From positions 54,430-118,429 of the forward strand of contig WNLJ01000023.1 of NCBI GenBank assembly GCA_017114885.1: 64,000 nucleotides of DNA, given 5' to 3'. Below, piece by piece: positions 17,153-25,895 of the stretch; position 1 is the stretch's first letter; each line of letters begins with the position of its first letter. The notes below the pieces were generated by a model that saw only the letters and a list, made by a program, of their open reading frames with translations, had not been told where the DNA came from and searched no databases. The DNA comes from Neisseriaceae bacterium PsAf. GTDB lineage: Bacteria > Pseudomonadota > Gammaproteobacteria > Burkholderiales > Neisseriaceae. A program made the translations under genes and the position numbers.

Positions 17153-19255
17153 ATGATCAATTTTTCAAAAAAAGTAACACCAATTTTAATTTCATCATTA
17201 TTGGCTCAACTGTTATGGGCTGGAGACATTTCTAAGGTTGAGCTAACAGGCATTGATAATAGTCGTATTGTCAAAATTAAGTTTAACGGAGATGTTGTTA
17301 CACCTAAAGCTATTTCTAAAAAAAGTGATTCTCAGGTATCGTTGAATTTTCAAGGCGCTAAATCTTTAATCGATCGTAATATATTGGAATATAATGATCC
17401 TGTTTTATCTTATATTAGCTTATCTGAGTTAGGAGATACTACTCAAGTAACTATTCAAATGAAACAGTTTGCTAATTATAAGTTAACCCAAAAAGGAAAT
17501 GAAATCTGGTTATATATTGATCCTTCTTCTCGAAAAGCAGCCAATAATCAACAAAACAACCAAAAAGTAACGACTCAATCCTCCGATAAAACACCTACTT
17601 ATGGTACTCCTAGAGGAAATCAAAATCCTATTAGTTTAGACTTTAGGAGAACAAACGGAGGTAATGGCTCGGTTGTCTTGATGGTAAATAGTGAACATAC
17701 GACACCACAAGTAAAAAAATTCAACAACCGTGTCCAAGTAACGTTGAAGAATTACAGACCTGTTTCTGAAGCGCAAAATATTTATGATGTAACAGAATTT
17801 AACACAATTGTTAGAAAAGTAGATATTACGAAGCAAGGTAATGACGCCATCATTACTGTTTATACTAATGATGGCAATTGGGATTATAAGTTAAATGATA
17901 ATGGATCTCAAATAGTATTGGACGTTTATAGTGATCAAAATATTCTTTCTGATGATTACTCTGGTAAATCCCCAGCTGTACAATACAAGGGAGGTAGAGT
18001 TTCCCTAGATTTCCAAAATGTAGATGTGAGGACAGTATTGCAGATTTTAGCTAAAGAAGCTGGAGTTAATATTATTGCAAGTGACTCGGTTAAAGGTAAA
18101 TTAACTTTAAAATTAAATAATGTGAGATGGGATGAGGCATTGGATTTAATCTTACAATCAAAAAACTTAGGAATGCGTAAAGTAGGCTCAATTATCAATA
18201 TTGCACCTAAGTCTGAGTTTGAGGCTCAAGATCGACAAGAATTAATGATTGAAAAAGACCAAATAGAATTGGGCGGATTGCAATCTCGCTCTTTTCAAGT
18301 TAAATACAAATCTGTAGAAGATTTGAAAACCATGGTAGAGGGTTCTAATAATAGTGGTTCTGGTAATTCTATTCTCTCTAAACGTGGTTCTATCATGATA
18401 GATGAAGGAACGAATACGGTTGTTGTTACCGATATTCCTGCCAATATTAATAAATTTGAAAGAATGCTGCAACAGATAGATATACCCAGAGATCAAGTGA
18501 TGATTTCGGCACGTATTGTAGAGGTTAAAGACTCTTACGCAAGAAGTTTAGGGATGAAACTTGGTACGATTGTGAATAGAAATAACGGGAACAACCAATA
18601 TTCAGGCCCTACAGGTATGGAAGATTCCAATAATTCTTCGTCAAGCAGTTCGAGTTTATTAACACCAAATATTAATTTGCCGATTGTGCCGGGTGCTAAT
18701 GGTTCTTATACTGGATTTTCTTTAATTAGAAGTACCAATTCTGCGATTGTTAATTTAGAGATATCTGCAATGCAAGAAGAAGGGAATGCTAAGATTATTT
18801 CTTCACCTAGAGTATTAACTTTAAATGGAGAAGAAGCCCTACTAGAAGATGGTATGGAGGTTCCTTATCGAATTATGCAAGGAGATAATGAGGGATTTAC
18901 AACCGAATTCAAACGAGCGGTTACTTCCTTAAAAGTAACTCCACAAATTACACCAGATGGCAATGTTATGCTAAATGTAGAGGTTTCTAAAGATACACCA
19001 TTTCAAGAAAATGGTGCGATTAGTGTTAAGAAATTAAATACAAGAGCTATGATTGAGGATGGAGGAACTTTAATTTTGGGCGGAATTTATGATGAATCTT
19101 CTAGTGATGGCGTGAATAAAGTTCCATTTTTAGGTGATCTCCCGGTAGTAGGCAATGCCTTTGAAACTAAAAATAGAAATTCAGAACGCAGAGAAGTTTT
19201 GATTTTCCTAACACCGAAAGTGGTTAAGGCTTCTGAAGGTTCCTTATCTTATTAA
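17153..19255 (+). CDS. pilQ: type IV pilus secretin PilQ
   Basis: Outer-membrane secretin channel through which the pilus fibre passes. A signal peptide ends near LLWAGD. Two N-terminal AMIN domains that bind peptidoglycan cover roughly residues 25-120 and 160-265. An N0/STN domain follows (VSLDFQNVDVRTVLQILAKE), then an N1 domain, a Gly/Asn/Ser-rich loop near 480-505, and the C-terminal secretin barrel containing AKIISSPRVLTLNGEEA and the final VPFLGDLPVVGNAF. At 700 residues it is shorter than meningococcal PilQ; the octapeptide repeats seen between AMIN domains there are not evident. The downstream aroK begins 39 bases later. Confidence 0.94.
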   Translation: MINFSKKVTPILISSLLAQLLWAGDISKVELTGIDNSRIVKIKFNGDVVTPKAISKKSDSQVSLNFQGAKSLIDRNILEYNDPVLSYISLSELGDTTQVTIQMKQFANYKLTQKGNEIWLYIDPSSRKAANNQQNNQKVTTQSSDKTPTYGTPRGNQNPISLDFRRTNGGNGSVVLMVNSEHTTPQVKKFNNRVQVTLKNYRPVSEAQNIYDVTEFNTIVRKVDITKQGNDAIITVYTNDGNWDYKLNDNGSQIVLDVYSDQNILSDDYSGKSPAVQYKGGRVSLDFQNVDVRTVLQILAKEAGVNIIASDSVKGKLTLKLNNVRWDEALDLILQSKNLGMRKVGSIINIAPKSEFEAQDRQELMIEKDQIELGGLQSRSFQVKYKSVEDLKTMVEGSNNSGSGNSILSKRGSIMIDEGTNTVVVTDIPANINKFERMLQQIDIPRDQVMISARIVEVKDSYARSLGMKLGTIVNRNNGNNQYSGPTGMEDSNNSSSSSSSLLTPNINLPIVPGANGSYTGFSLIRSTNSAIVNLEISAMQEEGNAKIISSPRVLTLNGEEALLEDGMEVPYRIMQGDNEGFTTEFKRAVTSLKVTPQITPDGNVMLNVEVSKDTPFQENGAISVKKLNTRAMIEDGGTLILGGIYDESSSDGVNKVPFLGDLPVVGNAFETKNRNSERREVLIFLTPKVVKASEGSLSY

Positions 19256-19294
19256 TATGTACTAATAAGAGACGATGGTATAAAATGCTTTATC

Positions 19295-19840
19295 ATGGGA
19301 AAAGAGTTAAACATATACTTAGTTGGTTTGCCAGGTTCGGGTAAGACCACTATTGGGAAGGCGTTAGCTAAGAAATTAAATAAAGATTTTTTTGATTCGG
19401 ATCATTTCTTAATCAAAAGAACTGGTGTATCTATTAAAACCATTTTTGACCTCGAGGGAGAGCAAGGGTTTCGGAAAAGAGAAAAAAAAGCCATACAAGA
19501 AATTACTGCTAAAAGTGATATTGTGCTGGCGACCGGAGGGGGTTCTGTTTTAGATAGAGATAACCGAATACTTTTAAAAAAAACTGGTTTTGTGATTTAT
19601 CTAAAGGCAAAACCAGATTTTTTATTTAAGCGTATGGAAAAAGATACTTCTAGACCTTTATTACAGGGAGTTGATCCTTTACAAAAATTAACTAATCTTT
19701 ATGAAGAAAGAGTTTCTTTTTATAACGAAGTATCGGATATTGTTTATCCTATCAATGATGAGACACCTGCTTTTCATCGTTGTGTAGAAGAGTTGTCAGA
19801 AATTATTAAACAAAAAAGTGGAGATGATGATGTCAGATAA
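19295..19840 (+). CDS. aroK: shikimate kinase AroK
   Basis: Phosphorylates shikimate at the 3-hydroxyl in aromatic amino-acid synthesis. Walker A GLPGSGKTT lies at residues 11-19. The shikimate-binding FDSDHFL segment, EGEQGFRKRE and ATGGGSV are all present, and DTSRPLL matches the LID region. Length 181 is normal. It follows pilQ, as in many beta- and gammaproteobacteria, and overlaps aroB by 11 bases. Confidence 0.95.
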   Translation: MGKELNIYLVGLPGSGKTTIGKALAKKLNKDFFDSDHFLIKRTGVSIKTIFDLEGEQGFRKREKKAIQEITAKSDIVLATGGGSVLDRDNRILLKKTGFVIYLKAKPDFLFKRMEKDTSRPLLQGVDPLQKLTNLYEERVSFYNEVSDIVYPINDETPAFHRCVEELSEIIKQKSGDDDVR

Positions 19841-20924
19841 AGATAAATTAATTGTTGATGCATCATCAAGGCAATATCCTATTTTTTTTGCGGATTCTTT
19901 AGAAGAATTATTAATGGAGCAACTGGATTCTTTTTTAACTTCCCAAGTAGTAATAATCACTAACACGACAGTCGAATTATTATATTTGGATATGGTAAAA
20001 AAAGTCTTAGCTCATCAAGGAGTTAATCCTTTTGTAGTTATTTTGCCAGATGGTGAAGAATATAAGAATCAAGAAACACTCAATATTATTTATGATGCTT
20101 TATTAAGCAATAATATTGAACGGAATGCAACTTTAATTTCTCTAGGTGGTGGCGTGATTGGAGATACTGTTGGCTTTGCGGCAGCTACTTATCAAAGAGG
20201 AGTACCTTTTATTCAAATCCCGACAACTTTATTAAGTCAAGTCGATTCATCTGTGGGTGGTAAAACAGCGATTAATCATCCTTTGGGTAAAAATATGATA
20301 GGTGCTTTTTATCAACCGCAAGCAGTGTTTATTGGGCAAGATGTTTTACAAACTTTGCCAAAAAAAGAATTTTCTGCAGGTATGGCAGAAGTGGTCAAAT
20401 ATGCCCTGTTGGGTAATTATGATTTTTTTGAATGGCTAGAAAATAACATAGACTTGATTAATGCATTGGATAATAAAGCAATACGACATATTTTGTATAC
20501 ATGTTGTCAAATGAAAGCGGAAATTGTTGCTCAAGATGAAAAAGAAGGCGGAATTAGAGCCTTATTTAACCTGGGTCATACTTTTGGACATGTTATTGAA
20601 GTTGAAATGGGATTCGGGCATTGGTTGCACGGAGAAGCTGTTGCAGTTGGTTTAATATTAGCAAGTAAATTATCCCAAAATTATGCAAATGTAAATTCGA
20701 CTGATATTTTAAGGCTTGAAAATTTGCTAAATGCCTTTAACTTACCTATAAAACCACCAGTGATTCCGATTGAAGATTGGTTAAAAGGTTTTAAACATGA
20801 CAAAAAAGTCAAAGAGGGTGTTGTTCGGTTTATAACTTTGGAATCATTTGGGCGTGCAATTGTTAATCCTTCCATAACAGAAGAAGATTTAAGAGGAGTT
20901 TTAAATGAATATCAAAGTGAGTAA
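19830..20924 (+). CDS. aroB: 3-dehydroquinate synthase AroB
   Basis: NAD- and metal-dependent enzyme that cyclises DAHP to 3-dehydroquinate. The NAD-binding GGGVIGDTVGFAAATY segment, PTTLLSQVDSSVGGKTAIN, and the metal-binding GHTFGHVIE and HGEAVAVG histidines are all present. Three ATG codons stand in a row; I chose the last (19830, 364 residues) because GGAG at 19820-19823 is spaced well for it, but the codons at 19824 and 19827 remain possible. The gene overlaps aroK by 11 bases and the following small gene by 20 bases. Confidence 0.94.
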   Translation: MSDKDKLIVDASSRQYPIFFADSLEELLMEQLDSFLTSQVVIITNTTVELLYLDMVKKVLAHQGVNPFVVILPDGEEYKNQETLNIIYDALLSNNIERNATLISLGGGVIGDTVGFAAATYQRGVPFIQIPTTLLSQVDSSVGGKTAINHPLGKNMIGAFYQPQAVFIGQDVLQTLPKKEFSAGMAEVVKYALLGNYDFFEWLENNIDLINALDNKAIRHILYTCCQMKAEIVAQDEKEGGIRALFNLGHTFGHVIEVEMGFGHWLHGEAVAVGLILASKLSQNYANVNSTDILRLENLLNAFNLPIKPPVIPIEDWLKGFKHDKKVKEGVVRFITLESFGRAIVNPSITEEDLRGVLNEYQSE

Positions 20925-21195
20925 TCACAAAGACTATAAAAAATTACTATCTTGTATAGTATTAGATGTCGTTGGGATGATAACAATGGTAATTCCATTT
21001 GTTAAAGTTGTTTGGGTACCTATATCAGCCGGATTATTGTTAAAGATGTTTGGTGCTGGAATAAAAGGTAAAGTGGCTGCTATTATTGGTTTTTTTGAAG
21101 AGTTATTACCAGCAACTGATTTGGTTCCAACTTTTACTATTTTTTGGCTTTATGAGACCTTTTTTGAGAAAAAAATGCGTGCTTTAAATCAGTAA
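20905..21195 (+). CDS. small membrane protein of unknown function
   Basis: A 96-residue protein with two probable membrane segments (about residues 16-50 and 58-85). The second contains FFEELLPATDLVPTFTIFW, with conserved-looking acidic and proline residues. AGAGGAG inside the end of aroB, correctly spaced from the ATG, and the 20-base overlap argue strongly that it is a real, translationally coupled gene. From memory it resembles small membrane proteins common in Bacteroidota with an EE-(I/L)LP-x-TD-x-(I/V)PTFT pattern; I know of no assigned function and cannot confirm the match here. It has no evident link to aromatic synthesis or to gcvP, which starts 24 bases later. Confidence 0.8.
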   Translation: MNIKVSNHKDYKKLLSCIVLDVVGMITMVIPFVKVVWVPISAGLLLKMFGAGIKGKVAAIIGFFEELLPATDLVPTFTIFWLYETFFEKKMRALNQ

Positions 21196-21219
21196 TACTT
21201 AACTTCTAAAGGAATATGA

Positions 21220-24075
21220 ATGAATTTAGTAGAATTATTTCAAAAACAGGATTTTATTGCCCGACATGTGGGTACGAGTCTAGAGGAACAAAAAGAAATG
21301 TTAGATACTCTGGGGTTTAATGACCTAGAGGATTTTATTAATCAAGTAGTGCCTAATTCTATTAGATTTCAAGAAGAGTTAGCTGTTGATTCAGCGAAGA
21401 CAGAGATAGAAGCTTTAGCGGATATTAAAAAAATAGTTTCCAAGAATAAGATATTTAAAAATTATATTGGACAAGGTTATTACCCTACTTTTTTACCTAC
21501 AGTGATTTTGAGAAATTTATTAGAAAACCCAGGTTGGTATACTTCATACACACCTTATCAAGCAGAGGTATCCCAAGGGCGATTGGAGGCCTTATTAAAC
21601 TTTCAACAAGTTTGCATTGATTTAACAGGTCTGCCGGTTGCGGGAGCATCTTTATTAGATGAGGCGACCGCTGCAGCTGAAGTGATGTCAATGTCAAAGC
21701 GGATAGGTAAAAATAAATCAGAGCGTTTTTTTGTTGATGAACGTATTTTTCCTCAAACATTAGATGTGATTAAAACAAGAGCAAAATATTTTAATTTTGA
21801 AGTCGTTGTAGGAGATATTACTAAAGAAATTGAGGGTGATTTTTTCGGAGCGATTATTCAATATACAGGGCTAGAAGGTGATGTTCTTGATATTGAGCCT
21901 ATCATTTCAAAATTTAAGGATAAGGGTATTGTCGTATCGGTAATTGCTGATATTATGAGTTTGATTTTACTGAAAGCACCAGGAGCTTTAGGTGCAGATA
22001 TAGTACTGGGGAACAGTCAACGATTTGGTGTGCCAATGAGCTTTGGGGGCCCACATGCTGCATTTTTTGCATTTAAAGATGAATATAAAAGAATGGCACC
22101 AGGTCGATTAATAGGCGTATCCATTGATGCGGATGGAAAACCTGCTTTGAGAATGGCTTTGCAAACAAGAGAGCAGCATATTCGTCGAGAAAAAGCGACC
22201 TCTAATATATGTACAGCACAGGCTTTGTTGGCTAATATTGCGGGGATGTATGCAGTTTACCATGGACCAAAACGTCTAAAGCAAATTGCTGAACGTATTC
22301 ATTTATTGGCCAGTGCTTTTGCTGATCGGATTAGTCAAAATACCCAACTTGAATTAGAACACGAAGTTTTTTTTGATACCGTATGTATTGACTGTAAAGA
22401 TCAATTTTCCGAAATTATTGCTAAAGCACAAGAAAATCATATTAATTTAGGTATTTTAGATGGTCAAAAAGTTTTAGTTGCGTTTCATGAGCTTTCCAGT
22501 AAAGAAGATTTTGAATTATTGTGTGAACTATTTACTCATCAAAAAGGGCAATTGGAGTGCGATTCTCTTAAAAGTCGTTTGGATGATTCATTGTTGCGTA
22601 CAGATGAAATTTTAACGCATCCTGTTTTTAATTCCTATCATACCGAACATGAAATGTTGCGGTATCTAAAAAAATTAGAAAATAAAGATATTTCTTTAAC
22701 CAGAAGTATGATTTCATTAGGTAGTTGTACTATGAAATTGAATGCTACTAATGAAATGATTCCTATTACTTGGCCAGAGTTGACAGAAATTCATCCTTTT
22801 GCACCTAAAGAACAAACAGAAGGGTATTTAGAACTCATTGAAGATTTACAAGATAAGTTAAAAGCCATTACTGGATTTGATGGCATTTCTGTACAACCTA
22901 ACTCGGGAGCACAAGGTGAATATACGGGTCTTGTTCTTATTAGAAGATATCTAGAATCTATTGGTGAAAAAAGTCGGAATGTTTGCTTGATTCCTCGTTC
23001 AGCACATGGTACTAATCCTGCAAGTGCTCAAATGGCAGGTTTAAAAGTCGTTGTGGTTTCTTGTGATGAAGCGGGTAATGTTGATGTTGATGATTTAAAA
23101 CAAAAAGCCAAGCAATATGAAAATGAATTGGCTGCATTGATGATTACTTATCCTTCCACGCATGGTGTCTATGAAGAAGGAATCGTTGAAATTTGTAATA
23201 TTATCCATGAACATGGTGGGCAAGTGTATATGGATGGTGCCAATATGAATGCGCAAGTGGGCTTAATGAGACCTGCTGATATTGGTGCCGATGTTTTACA
23301 CATGAATTTGCATAAAACATTTTGTATTCCTCATGGTGGTGGTGGTCCTGGTGTTGGACCTATAGGGTTTAAAAAACATTTAGCACCATTCATGCCTAAT
23401 CATGTGATAACTCATGTGATGGGTGCAAAGCCTAATATGGGTGCAGTGGCAGCTGCACCTTATGGTTCTGCAGGCGTTTTAGCAATTACTTGGATGTACT
23501 TAAGTATGATGGGTAAAGAGGGGTTGCCTGAGGCGACCAAGCATGCCTTATTGAATGCAAATTATATTGCTAATCGGTTGAAGAATCATTATTCTATTTT
23601 GTATACAGGTAAAAATGGGTTTGTCGCTCATGAATGTATTGTTGATTTAAGACCGATTAAAGCAGAAACAGGTTTAACTGAAGTAGATTTTGCTAAACGA
23701 TTGGTAGACTTTGGTTTTCATGCACCGACTATGTCATTTCCAGTTCCAGGTACACTGATGATTGAACCTACTGAAAGCGAAAGTAAGAAAGAGTTAGATA
23801 GATTCATTGACGCCATGTTACAAATGAAAAAAGAGGCGGATAAAGTTAAAAATAAAGAATGGGCTTTAGAAGATAATCCATTAGTAAATGCCCCACATAC
23901 AGCAGATAGCTTAATTTCAGAATGGAAACATGCTTATTCCAGAGAAGAGGCGATTTACCCACTGCCATTTGTGAAAGAAAATAAATATTGGCCAAGTGTC
24001 AGTCGAGTCAATGATGTTTATGGAGATAAGAACTTAATGTGTTCTTGTCCTCCGATTGAAGATTATCTCGAATGA
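21220..24075 (+). CDS. gcvP: glycine dehydrogenase (decarboxylating), P protein
   Basis: PLP enzyme of the glycine cleavage system that decarboxylates glycine and transfers the aminomethyl group to lipoyl-GcvH. It is the single-chain (homodimeric) form, 951 residues, with an N-terminal half starting FIARHVGTS and a catalytic C-terminal half. The PLP lysine is Lys699 in HMNLHKTFCIPHGGGGPG. SYTPYQAEVSQGRLEALLNF (residue ~108 on) and AHGTNPASAQMAG are also family signatures. GGAATATGA near the ATG serves as ribosome binding site. gcvT and gcvH are not adjacent, and no glycine riboswitch is recognisable upstream. Confidence 0.96.
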   Translation: MNLVELFQKQDFIARHVGTSLEEQKEMLDTLGFNDLEDFINQVVPNSIRFQEELAVDSAKTEIEALADIKKIVSKNKIFKNYIGQGYYPTFLPTVILRNLLENPGWYTSYTPYQAEVSQGRLEALLNFQQVCIDLTGLPVAGASLLDEATAAAEVMSMSKRIGKNKSERFFVDERIFPQTLDVIKTRAKYFNFEVVVGDITKEIEGDFFGAIIQYTGLEGDVLDIEPIISKFKDKGIVVSVIADIMSLILLKAPGALGADIVLGNSQRFGVPMSFGGPHAAFFAFKDEYKRMAPGRLIGVSIDADGKPALRMALQTREQHIRREKATSNICTAQALLANIAGMYAVYHGPKRLKQIAERIHLLASAFADRISQNTQLELEHEVFFDTVCIDCKDQFSEIIAKAQENHINLGILDGQKVLVAFHELSSKEDFELLCELFTHQKGQLECDSLKSRLDDSLLRTDEILTHPVFNSYHTEHEMLRYLKKLENKDISLTRSMISLGSCTMKLNATNEMIPITWPELTEIHPFAPKEQTEGYLELIEDLQDKLKAITGFDGISVQPNSGAQGEYTGLVLIRRYLESIGEKSRNVCLIPRSAHGTNPASAQMAGLKVVVVSCDEAGNVDVDDLKQKAKQYENELAALMITYPSTHGVYEEGIVEICNIIHEHGGQVYMDGANMNAQVGLMRPADIGADVLHMNLHKTFCIPHGGGGPGVGPIGFKKHLAPFMPNHVITHVMGAKPNMGAVAAAPYGSAGVLAITWMYLSMMGKEGLPEATKHALLNANYIANRLKNHYSILYTGKNGFVAHECIVDLRPIKAETGLTEVDFAKRLVDFGFHAPTMSFPVPGTLMIEPTESESKKELDRFIDAMLQMKKEADKVKNKEWALEDNPLVNAPHTADSLISEWKHAYSREEAIYPLPFVKENKYWPSVSRVNDVYGDKNLMCSCPPIEDYLE

Positions 24076-24177
24076 GATTAGATACCCGTATTGTTTTAAC
24101 TTTGAAATTTTTGAAATTAAATAATTACTGAGTTTTGCTTAAAGTATTAAATCCGAAATAAATCTGTACGATAGGGT

Positions 24178-24292
24178 TGGATTTATAAATCCAGGATATC
24201 ATGCGCTAGAATTTAAATGGTTTACCAACTATTATCACATAGTGAAATTCTATTATGAGTTCTGGATTTTATTTTTGCAGAAGATGTGATAA
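24178..24292. repeat. palindrome and inverted repeat between gcvP and pgsA
   Basis: The gap between the convergent gcvP and pgsA holds a perfect 16-bp palindrome TGGATTTATAAATCCA (24178-24193). A 9-bp inverted repeat TTATCACAT / ATGTGATAA (24232-24240 with 24284-24292) lies closer to pgsA. Neither has a T-tract typical of Rho-independent terminators. They may still aid termination of the two converging transcripts. Confidence 0.4.
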
Positions 24293-24317
24293 CTCAAAGG
24301 AATATAATAGTTAAGAT

Positions 24318-24920
24318 TTATGATTTTTTGCTTAAGTCTAAATAAATTTCTTTTACATAGTATACAAAGGAAATAATGGTTAAAATTACGGCGATAAATA
24401 GAAAAACATTCCCTAAGTCGTGTAAATCCCAACCAAAGTAAGGGAAAGAACCTAGCAATAACATTATAATGGCTGTCATTTGAGCTGCTGTTTTCCATTT
24501 GCCTATTTTGGCTACTGCAACTACATCACTACGATTTTTGCGAGCCATTAACTCTCTTAATGAAGTTACACAAATTTCTCGACTTATGATGATGATTGCT
24601 AAAAAAGCATAAGTTCTATCCCATCTGACTAATAAAACAAGAGCACAAGCAACTAGTAATTTATCAGCAACAGGATCCAAAAAAGCTCCCAGCTCAGTAG
24701 TTTGATCCCATTTTCTGGCAATCATACCATCTAACCAATCCGTAGCTCCTGCGATAGCAAAGGTTAAGGCGGCAGCCAAGTTCACTTGAGCTTGGTCAAT
24801 GGAACCTTCAGGTAAAATAACTGGTAAATAGCAAATAATAATAAAAATAGGAATTAAGGCAACGCGTATTGTTGTTAAAATATTAGGAATGGTTAATTTT
24901 AATGGCATGTGATTATTCAT
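24318..24920 (-). CDS. pgsA: CDP-diacylglycerol-glycerol-3-phosphate 3-phosphatidyltransferase
   Basis: Inner-membrane enzyme making phosphatidylglycerophosphate, the committed step to phosphatidylglycerol and cardiolipin. The CDP-alcohol phosphatidyltransferase motif D-G-x2-A-R-x8-G-x3-D-x3-D is visible as DGMIARKW followed by GAFLDPVADK. Length 200 and about five membrane segments fit. The start may be the ATG at 24920 or the one four codons inward; neither has a clear ribosome binding site. Confidence 0.94.
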   Translation of the reverse strand: MNNHMPLKLTIPNILTTIRVALIPIFIIICYLPVILPEGSIDQAQVNLAAALTFAIAGATDWLDGMIARKWDQTTELGAFLDPVADKLLVACALVLLVRWDRTYAFLAIIIISREICVTSLRELMARKNRSDVVAVAKIGKWKTAAQMTAIIMLLLGSFPYFGWDLHDLGNVFLFIAVILTIISFVYYVKEIYLDLSKKS

Positions 24921-25156
24921 AGATTTAAATATAGGTCGATTGTAACATAAAATTAATTGGATTCTAACATTGAGCCCAACAGACCTTTTTGAAAATTCAC
25001 TTACAAATTTTTAGTAAATACCAAGGTATTGGTACGAAAACCCAATGACAATATATTGATTTTGATGAACATAAGGATAGGTTTTCAGTTACTAAAAAAC
25101 ACAATAATTTATTTATCTAATTCGTTTATATGGAAAACATGAGACCGATATATAAA

Positions 25157-25243
25157 TTGGTAAATTTTAACTAATGAGTCAGTTGAGCACGTTTTCTACT
25201 AATACAAGTAAGAGAAATCGTATACTGTATTAAAATTTACCAA
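25157..25243. repeat. 14-bp perfect inverted repeat in the 331-base pgsA upstream gap
   Basis: TTGGTAAATTTTAA (25157-25170) is mirrored exactly by TTAAAATTTACCAA (25230-25243), with 59 bases between. No target-site duplication flanks it and no inner ORF is apparent. The rest of the gap (24921-25156) is AT-rich and I see no gene or RNA in it. The right arm is 8 bases from the stop of the orphan gene at 25252, so a termination role is possible. A short decayed mobile element is the alternative. Confidence 0.5.
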
Positions 25244-25251
25244 CCATAATA

Positions 25252-25791
25252 CTAAGATTCTTTTGGGCCAAAATTGTATTTTTTATAAAACTGATAAAGC
25301 TCTGTGTTCTTATCGAATAAATGTTGAGTGTCTGAGGCATTGCACGAGATATCATCAAAAGTGAATTCATTGTTTTCACTATTGTAATGAGCGCCAACAG
25401 CAGTGCGGCTAACAGTTTCTATGATAATTTTCTCGATAGAAGCCATCAATTTCTCATCAATATAAGACACTTCTGTTTTTAAAATATAATTAAGCAGGTT
25501 AGCTAGTTGATTAAAATTAGTGATAGATAGAATATCTTGACAAAATTCCTGCACCGATTTAATTTCGGCGATGTCTCTATTTTCAATACAATTTTTCAAA
25601 AAAGTTAAAGTTGTCATTAAACGCGAAAGTCTAAAGGCGGGATCATTGGGTAAAGCATCAAGCTCCTCTGCTTGTTTATTCATAGAATAAACAAAGTAGT
25701 GGATTGCTTTATTAAGTCTTAAATACTCTCGAAAATTGCCAAAGCCTTTTTGTTCATCACTACTAATATTTAATAATTCTAATAAGTTCAT
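25252..25791 (-). CDS. orphan protein of unknown function, 179 residues
   Basis: I do not recognise this protein. It is predicted soluble, helix-rich and acidic, with no signal peptide or membrane segment. It starts MNLLELLNISSDEQKGFGNF and ends with a less ordered segment around NSENNEFTFDDIS. Only two or three cysteines occur and no metal or nucleotide motif is visible. It has its own transcription unit: a terminator for the rlmB operon lies just upstream, and a large inverted repeat just downstream. Composition is like its neighbours, so recent transfer is not indicated. Its long open frame and position argue for a real gene. Confidence 0.7.
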   Translation of the reverse strand: MNLLELLNISSDEQKGFGNFREYLRLNKAIHYFVYSMNKQAEELDALPNDPAFRLSRLMTTLTFLKNCIENRDIAEIKSVQEFCQDILSITNFNQLANLLNYILKTEVSYIDEKLMASIEKIIIETVSRTAVGAHYNSENNEFTFDDISCNASDTQHLFDKNTELYQFYKKYNFGPKES

Positions 25792-25810
25792 AGGGTTCCT
25801 AGTAATTGGT

Positions 25811-25851
25811 AAAAAACAATGATGATTTAATTCTATTAAATCACCATCATT
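25811..25851 (-). terminator. Rho-independent terminator of the rlmB-nfeD-SPFH operon
   Basis: On the minus strand a hairpin (arms 25835-25851 and 25818-25831, two 7-bp stems with a 3-base bulge, TCT loop) is followed by GTTTTTT at 25817-25811. It sits 45 bases past the stop of the SPFH gene. Confidence 0.8.
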
Positions 25852-25895
25852 ATAGCAATAAAATAAACCACTTTAAAACGTCATTTAAAAATTAC

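Noticed and set aside
24921..25251. CRISPR array or small RNA gene in the longest gene-free gap
   Set aside because: No direct repeats of CRISPR length; only the 14-bp inverted repeat is present.
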